Source: Actinomycetes bacterium
GTDB lineage: Bacteria > Actinomycetota > Actinomycetes > Prado026
Length of the DNA stretch: 5,297 nucleotides
NCBI GenBank assembly: GCA_025455945.1
Contig: JALOLN010000162.1
Span: 1 to 5,297 of the forward strand
Reading direction: 5' to 3'
The notes below the pieces were generated by a model. It was not told the origin of the DNA, did no database searches, and saw only the letters and a program-made list of their open reading frames with translations. Positions 1 through 4,806 of the stretch are shown here, one piece after another. Numbering within the stretch: the stretch's first letter is position 1; every line of letters starts with the position of its first letter. Both the position numbers and the translations under genes were made by a program.

Positions 1-345
1 ATCGGCTGGACGCCGATCGACGACCACCACGCCCGAGCCACGTTCACCAACGCCGGCCAGACCGTCAGCGCGGAGCTCCTCTTCGACGACGACCACGAGC
101 TCGTCGACTTCGTCTCCGACGACCGCCTGCGCGCCTCGGCGGACGGGAAGTCCTTCACCCGGCAGCGCTGGTCCACCCCGCTCGGCGGGTACCGTGACTT
201 CGGCACGCGCCGCCTCAGTGCGGCGGGCCACGGGCGCTGGCACCCCGACGCCCCCGAGCCCGCTTTCGACTACCTCGAGTTCCACGTCGACGACATCACC
301 TTTGTCGCCGGGGGTGGCCCGGCGGGTGCACCCGAGCAGCACTAG
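1..345 (+). CDS. DUF6544/DUF6920-like protein, C-terminal part (5' end outside window)
   Basis: Frame 1 is open from the first base to the TAG at 343-345 and gives the last 114 residues of a protein whose start lies to the left. The visible pattern is W3-x-x-I-D (WTPIDD), then ARATFTNAG around 11-19, a strand ending LLFD near 26-29, FVSDDR near 37-42, GGYRDFG near 62-68, GRWH at 78-81 and a closing YLEFHVDDITF segment at 91-101. From memory this order (W-x-x-ID, A-x-A-x-[FL], F-D-x-x-x-x-L-V-x-F-x-x-x-DR, a Y-x-x-x-G block, then G-x-x-x-W and a Y-x-x-F-x-x-x-x-I tail) matches the actinobacterial DUF6544 (also DUF6920) conserved hypothetical family; no biochemical role is known to me. The missing N-terminal half should hold the rest of the domain. 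The next gene starts 10-13 bases after the stop on the same strand, which suggests co-transcription. The stop sits in an 8-bp palindrome CACTAGTG (340-347). The coding call is secure; the family name is by pattern only. Confidence 0.75.
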   Translation: MGWTPIDDHHARATFTNAGQTVSAELLFDDDHELVDFVSDDRLRASADGKSFTRQRWSTPLGGYRDFGTRRLSAAGHGRWHPDAPEPAFDYLEFHVDDITFVAGGGPAGAPEQH

Positions 346-358
346 TGTCCGGATCGTG

Positions 359-985
359 GTGTCCACCCGCGTCGTCGTCATGCGCCACGCGCAGAGCGAG
401 GCCAACGTCACCGAGATGTGGACCAGCGCCCGGATGGGCTTCCCGCTCACCGAGCGGGGCGTCGCTCAGGCCCGGGCCGCCGGTCAGTCGCTGCGCGAGC
501 GCGGGGTGGGTGCGGTCTACGGCTCGCCGCTCGTGCGGGCCGAGCAGACGGCGCGCGAGGTCGCGGCGGCGCTGGGGCTGGCGCACCAGGTGCTCGAGGG
601 GGTGCAGGAGATCCACGTCGGCGTCCACGAGGGCGGCCTCGACGAGGAGGTCGCACCCATTGCGATCGAGGTCTTCGGCCGGTGGTGGCGCGACGGCGAC
701 ATGGCGCACCGGTTCCACGAGGGCGAGAGCGGGCGGGAGATCGCCGACCGGGTCGCGGCGGCCCTGGAGCGGGTCGTCGCGGCGCATCCCGGCGACACCG
801 TCGTGGTCGTGTCGCACGGCGGCGCGATCGCGGTCGGGGTCACCGACCTCTGCGCGAACGTGGACTCGGCCTTCGTGTCGGACCACCTGCTGGCGAACTG
901 CGCGACCGTGGAGCTGGTCCGCGACGCCGCCGGGTGGCGGTGCGAGTCGTGGGCCGGCCTGCCTCTGGGGCAGGGCACGTCCTAG
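359..985 (+). CDS. Histidine phosphatase family protein (phosphoglycerate mutase-like fold)
   Basis: A 208-residue protein of the histidine phosphatase superfamily, clade 1, probably a cytosolic phosphomonoesterase using a phospho-histidine intermediate. Motifs in order: RHAQSEAN at 9-16, with R9 and catalytic H10; the family signature SPLVRAEQTA at 56-65, with phosphate-binding R60; E84 in EIHVG as the likely proton donor; GES at 122-124; and SHGG at 152-155, with H153 the second active-site histidine. N180 followed by C in LLANCATVEL is also typical of the C-terminal strand. All four core catalytic residues are present, so it should be active, but the substrate cannot be read. The usual RHG is RHA here, a tolerated variant. 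The frame is open upstream to 194, inside the previous gene, but homology begins at STRVVVMRHA, so I chose GTG 359; GTG 356 is equally possible. No clear Shine-Dalgarno precedes either. The end overlaps the convergent DinB gene by 4 bases. Confidence 0.92.
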   Translation: MSTRVVVMRHAQSEANVTEMWTSARMGFPLTERGVAQARAAGQSLRERGVGAVYGSPLVRAEQTAREVAAALGLAHQVLEGVQEIHVGVHEGGLDEEVAPIAIEVFGRWWRDGDMAHRFHEGESGREIADRVAAALERVVAAHPGDTVVVVSHGGAIAVGVTDLCANVDSAFVSDHLLANCATVELVRDAAGWRCESWAGLPLGQGTS

Positions 986-1584
986 CGGGACGTCGGGGGG
1001 CCGGCCGCCGCGCGGGCCACCTGCTCGAGGCGGTCCCGGTACTGCGCCCACCACGCCGCGTCGCCCGGTGCCAGGCCGTCGTTGTCCGCCCGCATCCCGG
1101 CGGCCCCGTCGACGAGCTCCCGGACGACGTCCGCGTGGCCGGCGTGCCGGTGCGTCTCGGTGGTGATGTGCACGAGGATCTGGTGCAGGGTCACCTCGGC
1201 GCGCTCCGCGGACCACCACGGCACCCGGCCGACGGTGTCGAGGTCAAGCGCCTGCACGGTCGCGTCCGAGTGCGCCCAGACCCGGTGGTAGAGGCCGACG
1301 ACGTCCGCGCGCGACTCCTCCGCCGTGGCCCACATGTCCGCGTTGGGCTCCGCGTCCGGTGCGAACCAGGGCAGCGGCTCGCCGAACGGCCGGCCGAAGA
1401 CGTCGCCGAGGTAACCGGCCTCGACGCTGGCCACGTGCTTGACCAGGCCGAGCAGGTTGGTCCCGGTGCGCACCATCGGCCGCCGGAGGTCGTACTCGCC
1501 GAGGCCGTCGAGCTTCCACAGCAGGGCCTCCCGCCCGAGCTGGAGGTAGCGGTGCAGGTCGGCCTTGGGGTCCCGTGACGTCAT
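982..1584 (-). CDS. DinB family protein (DUF664)
   Basis: A 200-residue protein reading leftward from ATG (1582-1584) to TAG (CTA at 982-984). Recognisable DUF664 blocks, in order, are KLDGLGEYDLRRP at 24-36, GTNLLGLVKH at 41-50, VEAGYLGDVFGRP at 54-66, NADMWAT at 81-87, LYHRVWAHSD at 98-107, VPWWSAER at 121-128, and the helix LHQILVHITTETHRHAGHAD at 133-152, followed by VRELVDGAAG. The family forms four-helix bundles of the DinB/YfiT type that bind a divalent metal with three histidines; H50, H139 and H147 are the natural candidates. Some relatives are mycothiol- or bacillithiol-dependent enzymes, but the reaction of this subgroup is not known to me. It is single-gene, convergent with the phosphatase (sharing the CTAG stop) and divergent from DUF1015. 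Reading continues open far upstream, but the family N terminus and the DUF1015 start in the way support this ATG. Ribosome binding site is weak. Confidence 0.93.
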   Translation of the reverse strand: MTSRDPKADLHRYLQLGREALLWKLDGLGEYDLRRPMVRTGTNLLGLVKHVASVEAGYLGDVFGRPFGEPLPWFAPDAEPNADMWATAEESRADVVGLYHRVWAHSDATVQALDLDTVGRVPWWSAERAEVTLHQILVHITTETHRHAGHADVVRELVDGAAGMRADNDGLAPGDAAWWAQYRDRLEQVARAAAGPPTSR

Positions 1585-1629
1585 CGGCACAGCCTGCCGC
1601 GTGCGCCGTCCGGGTGGGAAGGTGGGGGT
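1585..1629. promoter_or_regulatory. 45-base divergent gap between DinB and DUF1015 genes
   Basis: Only 45 bases separate the two start codons, so promoters for one or both genes must lie here or extend into the opposite coding region. A short inverted repeat, CGGCA (1585-1589) and TGCCG (1595-1599) with a 5-base gap, lies immediately upstream of the DinB ATG, and TGACGTCA (1576-1583) covers its first codons. I cannot see convincing -35/-10 boxes. The regulatory role is inferred from the gene arrangement alone. Confidence 0.35.
1616..1622 (+). promoter_or_regulatory. Ribosome binding site for the DUF1015 gene
   Basis: GGGAAGG ends 7 bases before GTG 1630, a good Shine-Dalgarno match at normal spacing. 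It decides the GTG start of the DUF1015 protein, which also agrees with the expected N terminus (PRFEPFRALRY). Confidence 0.75.
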
Positions 1630-2826
1630 GTGCCTCGGTTCGAGCCCTTCCGCGCCCTGCGCTACGCCAGCGGGACGAGCCTCGAGGCCGTGCTCGCCCC
1701 GCCGTACGACGTGCTGTCGGCGGACGACGCGCGGGCGCTGGCCGCCCAGGACCCGCACAACGTCGTCCACGTCGACGTCCCGCTCGTCGTCCACGCGAGC
1801 GCCCGCGACCCGTACGAGGCGGCCGCCGCGGTGCTGCGGCGCTGGGTCGCGATCGGAGTCCTCGTCCGCGACGCCGACCCGGCGTTCACCATCCACCGGA
1901 TGCGGTTCGTCGACGACACCGGCACCCCCCGCGAGACGGTCGGCGTCCTCGGCGCGCTCGAGGTGGTCGACGAGGGGGCAGGCGGCGTCCTCCCGCACGA
2001 GCGCACCACCCCGAAGGCCTCGACCGACCGGCTCGACCTGACCCGGGCCACCCGCGCGAACCTCTCGCCGGTCTGGGGCCTGGCCCTGGTTCGCGGGCTC
2101 ACCGACGCGCTCGCCGACCCTGGTGAGCCGGTCGGGACGGCGACCCTGGACGGCGTGACGCACCTCGTCGAACGGCTCACCGACGCCGACCGGGTGGCCG
2201 CCGTCAGCGCGCTGGTCGGCTCCGACGACGTGCTCGTCGCCGACGGCCACCACCGCTACGCCGTGGCCCGGGCGTTCCGCGACGAGGTCCGGGCCGGTCC
2301 GGACGGCGGACCGGCCGCGGGCGCCGAGGTGACGCTGGCCTACGTCGGCGAGCTCACCGCGGACCAGCTGGCCATCGCGGCCATCCACCGCGTCTACCGC
2401 GGCATCGGCTTCCCGGCACTGAGGTCCGCCCTGGCCAGGTCGTTCGTGCTCTCGCCGGCACCGCAGCCCGCCCCTGGCCTGGTGGCCGAGATGGTGGACC
2501 GCGGCGCCCTGGTGCTGCTCGGCCCGGGCGGGTCGTCGGAGTGGCTGACGCCCAGACCTGGGGCCTTCCCGGACGTCCGCGCCCTCGACGGGGCGTACCT
2601 CGAGCACGCGCTGGTGGGGACGACGGTCGAGGTCGGCTACCAGCACGGGGTGCTGGACGCCGCGCACGCCGTCGCCAGCGGGGCCGTGACCGCTGCCGTG
2701 CTCATCCGGCCGACCAGCGTGGCCGAGGTGCTCCGCACCGCGCGTGAGGGACTCCTGATGCCACCGAAGTCGACGTTCTTCACCCCCAAGCCGCCGACCG
2801 GCCTGGTCATCCGCGAGATCGGCTGA
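1630..2826 (+). CDS. DUF1015 domain-containing protein (COG4198)
   Basis: A complete 398-residue protein, close to the usual length of about 400 for this family. Characteristic blocks are all present: FEPFRALRY at 4-12, the APPYDVL motif at 23-29, a DPHNVVHVDVP strand near 41-51, the DGHHRYA motif at 205-211 (D205, H207, H208, R209), and the C-terminal MPPKSTFFTPKPPTG block from 377 with K380, S381 and T382, ending a few residues later. These conserved polar residues look like a nucleotide- or phosphate-handling active site. I recall that DUF1015 has been linked to free-serine kinase activity through distant similarity to SerK/ParB-type proteins, but I hold that only as a hypothesis. No signal peptide or membrane segment is evident, so it should be cytosolic. 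The GTG start is fixed by a good ribosome binding site. The transporter gene follows after 29 bases in the same direction, so co-transcription is likely though functional linkage is unclear. Confidence 0.93.
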   Translation: MPRFEPFRALRYASGTSLEAVLAPPYDVLSADDARALAAQDPHNVVHVDVPLVVHASARDPYEAAAAVLRRWVAIGVLVRDADPAFTIHRMRFVDDTGTPRETVGVLGALEVVDEGAGGVLPHERTTPKASTDRLDLTRATRANLSPVWGLALVRGLTDALADPGEPVGTATLDGVTHLVERLTDADRVAAVSALVGSDDVLVADGHHRYAVARAFRDEVRAGPDGGPAAGAEVTLAYVGELTADQLAIAAIHRVYRGIGFPALRSALARSFVLSPAPQPAPGLVAEMVDRGALVLLGPGGSSEWLTPRPGAFPDVRALDGAYLEHALVGTTVEVGYQHGVLDAAHAVASGAVTAAVLIRPTSVAEVLRTAREGLLMPPKSTFFTPKPPTGLVIREIG

Positions 2827-2846
2827 CACCCTCCAGCGGCTGACAC
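2820..2846 (+). repeat. 10-bp direct repeat spanning the DUF1015 stop
   Basis: CGGCTGACAC occurs at 2820-2829, where its TGA is the DUF1015 stop, and again at 2837-2846, 17 bases on. The second copy also supplies an in-frame TGA (2841-2843) just ahead of the transporter GTG at 2856, so that gene cannot start earlier. It is probably a small local duplication; a regulatory role is possible but unsupported. Confidence 0.5.
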
Positions 2847-2855
2847 ACTCCTGCC

Positions 2856-4013
2856 GTGGCCCGCGTCGGAGAGGTGTTCGCCGCGGCGCTGCGGCTGGGC
2901 CTCACCTCCTTCGGCGGACCGATCGCGCACATCGGCTACTTCCGCGCCGAGTACGTCCAGCGGCGGCGCTGGCTGGACGACGCCGCGTTCGCCGAGCTCG
3001 TGGCCGTGGCGCAGTTCCTGCCCGGCCCGGCGTCGTCCCAGGTGGGGATGGCCGTCGGGTACACCCGGGCCGGCCTGCCCGGGGCGCTGGCCGGCTGGGC
3101 CGGGTTCACCCTTCCCTCGGCGCTGGCCATGGCGGCCTTCGGGGTCGTCGCGGCGACGCAGGACCTCGCCGACCAGCCGTGGCTCGCCGCCCTGAAGCTG
3201 GTCGCGGTCGCGGTGGTGCTCGACGCCGTCATCGGGATGGCGCAGCGACTGACGGCCACCCTGGCCACGGCCGCGATCGCCGTCGTGACGGCGGTCGCGC
3301 TGCTCCTGCTGCCCACGTCCGGGCTGCTCCAGGTGGGCTGCCTGCTGGTCGCCGCGGCCGTGGGACTGGTCCTGTTCCGCCGCACCGCCCTGGCGTCGGG
3401 CGGCCCGCTGCCGCTGCGCATCGGACGTCGGACGGGCGTGGTCTGCCTGACCGCCCTCTCGGCCCTGTTCCTGCTGCTCCCGGTGCTCGAGGCCACCGGC
3501 GTCCTCGGGGACCTGGCGGCCGGGGTGTACCGCGCCGGCGGGCTCGTCTTCGGGGGCGGGCACGTCGTGCTGCCGCTGCTGGAGACCGAGACCGTCCCCG
3601 ACCTGGTGAGCGAGACGGAGTTCCTTGCCGGCTACGGCCTCGCCCAGGCGCTCCCCGGCCCGCTGTTCACCTTCGCCACCTACCTCGGCCAGGTCGCCGC
3701 GGGCCTGCCCGGAGCGCTGGTCGCCACCGTCTTCGTCTTCCTCCCCGGGTTGCTCGTCCTGCTCGGGGTGCTGCCGTTCTGGCAGGCCATCCGCGGCAGC
3801 GCCCGGGTGCAGGCCGCCCTCGTCGGGGTGAACGCCGCGGTGGTGGGGCTGCTGGGAGCGGCCCTGGTCGACCCGATCGTTGCCGAGTCGGTCTCGTCGG
3901 CGGCGGACCTGCTGTTCGCGGGGGTGCTGTTCGCCGCGCTGCGGGTGGCGCACCTGCCGCCGTGGGTGGTGGTGGTCGGGGCGGTCGCGGCCAGCCCGCT
4001 GCTCGCCCTGTGA
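2856..4013 (+). CDS. chrA: Chromate transporter family protein, two-domain ChrA type
   Basis: A 385-residue polytopic inner-membrane protein with two tandem CHR domains (chromate transport family, PF02417), near the usual length of the long-chain ChrA group. The N half carries SFGGPIAHIGYF at 18-29 and LPGPASSQ at 55-62; the C half repeats the plan with VFGGGHVVLPLLE at 231-243 and LPGPLFTF at 266-273. Hydrophobic stretches near 78-100, 111-128, 136-174, 194-213, 285-306, 322-340 and 350-382 fit about ten membrane segments. Characterised members export chromate using the proton gradient; the substrate here is inferred from family only. The first PGP motif is followed by ASSQ rather than the PGPE seen in some characterised chromate exporters. 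No chrB or chromate reductase gene is beside it, so another anion is possible. GTG 2856 is the only start after an in-frame stop at 2841; no Shine-Dalgarno precedes it, which hints at translational coupling to DUF1015 or a leaderless message. Confidence 0.9.
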   Translation: MARVGEVFAAALRLGLTSFGGPIAHIGYFRAEYVQRRRWLDDAAFAELVAVAQFLPGPASSQVGMAVGYTRAGLPGALAGWAGFTLPSALAMAAFGVVAATQDLADQPWLAALKLVAVAVVLDAVIGMAQRLTATLATAAIAVVTAVALLLLPTSGLLQVGCLLVAAAVGLVLFRRTALASGGPLPLRIGRRTGVVCLTALSALFLLLPVLEATGVLGDLAAGVYRAGGLVFGGGHVVLPLLETETVPDLVSETEFLAGYGLAQALPGPLFTFATYLGQVAAGLPGALVATVFVFLPGLLVLLGVLPFWQAIRGSARVQAALVGVNAAVVGLLGAALVDPIVAESVSSAADLLFAGVLFAALRVAHLPPWVVVVGAVAASPLLAL

Positions 4014-4045
4014 CACTTGCGCTGCCGTCCTGGGGAGGGCAAGGC

Positions 4046-4060
4046 TCGGACCGGTTCCGA
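4046..4060 (+). repeat. Short inverted repeat in leader of the small membrane gene
   Basis: TCGGA (4046-4050) and TCCGA (4056-4060) flank CCGGT; the whole element is one base short of a perfect palindrome. It ends one base before the AGGAGG ribosome binding site of the next gene, so it could be an operator or an RNA hairpin next to the translation start. Five-bp arms are common by chance in such GC-rich DNA, so this is tentative. Confidence 0.3.
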
Positions 4061-4061
4061 C

Positions 4062-4067
4062 AGGAGG
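4062..4067 (+). promoter_or_regulatory. Strong ribosome binding site of the small membrane gene
   Basis: A perfect AGGAGG lies 9 bases before ATG 4077. An in-frame GTG at 4071 is only 3 bases away, too close, and an upstream in-frame start at 4017 yields an arginine-rich extension unlike a protein N terminus. The site therefore sets the start at 4077 and is the best Shine-Dalgarno in the window, suggesting strong translation. Confidence 0.8.
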
Positions 4068-4076
4068 CAGGTGGCC

Positions 4077-4262
4077 ATGAGCGGCAACAGCAACGCCGGC
4101 GCCGCGGGCGGCGGCGCGATCTACGGGCTGGGCATCTTCGGGGCCTGGGTGTTCTTCTGGCAGCAGGCGGACTCCTTCTGGGAGTACCTGCTGGCGATCG
4201 TCCAGGGCCTGTTCTGGCCCGCCTGGATGGTCTACGAGGTGTTCGCCGCCCTCGCCGGCTGA
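4077..4262 (+). CDS. Small two-helix membrane protein, conserved hypothetical
   Basis: A 61-residue protein with a flexible Gly/Ala/Ser/Asn-rich head (1-13), a first hydrophobic segment at about 14-29 (AIYGLGIFGAWVFFW), a short polar turn QQADS at 29-33, and a second segment at about 34-60 containing GLFWPAWMVYEV at 44-55. Five tryptophans in 61 residues is unusual. The pattern G-x-x-Y-G-L-G-x-x-G-A, then a polar turn with F-W, then a WPA-x-x-V-Y motif resembles a family of short membrane proteins I recall from actinobacteria and bacilli; no function is known to me. It probably forms a helical hairpin in the inner membrane. It lies 63 bases after the transporter on the same strand and has its own strong ribosome binding site, so it may be read from the same transcript or from its own promoter. 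Coding is supported by the ribosome binding site, the hydrophobic pattern and G/C-rich third positions. Confidence 0.85.
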   Translation: MSGNSNAGAAGGGAIYGLGIFGAWVFFWQQADSFWEYLLAIVQGLFWPAWMVYEVFAALAG

Positions 4263-4266
4263 CTCC

Positions 4267-4287
4267 GCATCAAGGGACCCTTGACGC
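4267..4287. terminator. 21-bp near-perfect palindrome in a convergent gap; candidate terminator or operator
   Basis: TCAAGGG (4270-4276) and CCCTTGA (4278-4284) are perfect 7-bp arms around a single A at 4277, and GC (4267-4268) with GC (4286-4287) extend the symmetry to 9 of 10 pairs. As RNA it would fold with a stem of 8 pairs, one mismatch and a GAC loop. It starts 5 bases after the small membrane gene stop and lies between two convergent genes, as expected for a terminator, but no T-run follows on either strand. Such U-less hairpins are common in actinomycetes. An operator or dispersed repeat is the alternative. Confidence 0.45.
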
Positions 4288-4342
4288 CAATAGATCGCCC
4301 TCAGTCGCCCTTCACGGCCGCCGTCGTCGCCGGCGAGGGGCG

Positions 4343-4738
4343 CTATCGGGCGTCGGGGTCCGGCTGGTGGATGCCGAAGGTGTTGCCCTCGGTGTCGATG
4401 TAGTACCCCTGCCAGGCCATGCCGGCGAGAGCCATCTTGGGCAGGGCGACCTGGCCACCGGCATCGAGGATGCGGCGCTCGGTGGCGTCGTAGTCCCCGA
4501 CCCCGATCGTGCCGACGTAGGCGTTCGTCCCCTGCTCTGGCGCGGGTGCCGGAGCAGGCCGCTGCAGCAGCCCGCCGTTGATGCCGGGCTGGTCGTCGGG
4601 GCCGGTCGTGATGCCCCAGTACGGCGAGCCGGTGAACCGGCCGAAGTCCTCGAACGTCCAGCCGAACACGGCGCCGTAGAAGGCCTTGGCCCGCTCCAGG
4701 TCGTCCGCCTGGATCTCGAAGTGCACCACCCGCGACAT
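4343..4738 (-). CDS. VOC family protein (glyoxalase/bleomycin-resistance fold)
   Basis: A 131-residue protein reading leftward from ATG (4736-4738) to TAG (4343-4345), a normal size for a one-domain, two-module vicinal oxygen chelate protein. The first module starts VVHFEIQADDLERAKAFYGAVFGW at 4-27, the hallmark of the fold, with H6 a candidate metal ligand, then GINGGLLQRP at 52-61. A proline/alanine stretch PAPAPAPEQG (61-70) leads to the second module, TIGVGDYDATERRILDAGG (77-95), closing with YYIDTEGNTFGIHQPD at 112-127, which contains the typical D-x-E-G-N-x-F-G turn. The closest type is the actinobacterial hypothetical VOC proteins; the substrate cannot be inferred and resistance functions should not be assumed. 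An upstream ATG at 4834 would add a poor-quality 32-residue N-terminal extension, so I reject it. The gene is alone in its direction. Confidence 0.93.
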   Translation of the reverse strand: MSRVVHFEIQADDLERAKAFYGAVFGWTFEDFGRFTGSPYWGITTGPDDQPGINGGLLQRPAPAPAPEQGTNAYVGTIGVGDYDATERRILDAGGQVALPKMALAGMAWQGYYIDTEGNTFGIHQPDPDAR

Positions 4739-4743
4739 GGCCG

Positions 4744-4751
4744 CTCCCCTC
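4744..4751 (-). promoter_or_regulatory. Ribosome binding site of the VOC gene
   Basis: On the minus strand GAGGGGAG ends 5 bases before ATG 4738. Together with the VOC fold beginning right after this ATG it settles the start. Confidence 0.65.
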
Positions 4752-4759
4752 ACCTCGGT

Positions 4760-4790
4760 GACTGGCCTCCCAGTCTTCCCCGCGAGCGGG
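4760..4790. promoter_or_regulatory. Two adjacent inverted repeats in a divergent gap
   Basis: GACTGG (4760-4765) and CCAGTC (4770-4775) form a perfect 6-bp inverted repeat with a 4-base centre; CCCGC (4779-4783) and GCGGG (4786-4790) form a second with a 2-base centre, 3 bases further on. Both lie within the 68 bases between the divergent VOC and membrane-protein starts, where promoters and operators for both genes are expected. Function is inferred from position only; the second repeat is pure G/C apart from its centre and could be chance. Confidence 0.35.
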
Positions 4791-4806
4791 ACGGCGACCA
4801 GCCAGG

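Noticed and set aside
194..358. N-terminal extension of the histidine phosphatase to GTG 194
   Set aside because: The extension overlaps the in-frame coding end of the DUF6544-like gene, is Ser/Thr/Pro-rich, and family homology starts just before RHAQ.
1576..1583. TGACGTCA palindrome over the DinB start codon
   Set aside because: An 8-bp palindrome made of the codons for Met-Thr-Ser; likely a coding coincidence with no second site nearby.
1585..2829. Extension of the DinB frame upstream to 2829, giving a 615-residue product
   Set aside because: The added 415 residues are low-complexity Arg/Gly/Val/Asp sequence lying opposite DUF1015; the DinB family starts at the ATG at 1584.
2637..4016. 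A 459-codon open frame on the minus strand opposite the transporter
   Set aside because: Its product is rich in Arg, Gln, Gly, Glu and His with no recognisable domain, as expected from reading a hydrophobic GC-rich gene backwards. The plus-strand frame has clear CHR family motifs.
4017..4046. Possible promoter TTGCGC ... AAGGCT before the small membrane gene
   Set aside because: The -35 match is partial and the -10 hexamer lacks the key T/A positions; spacing alone is not enough to support it.
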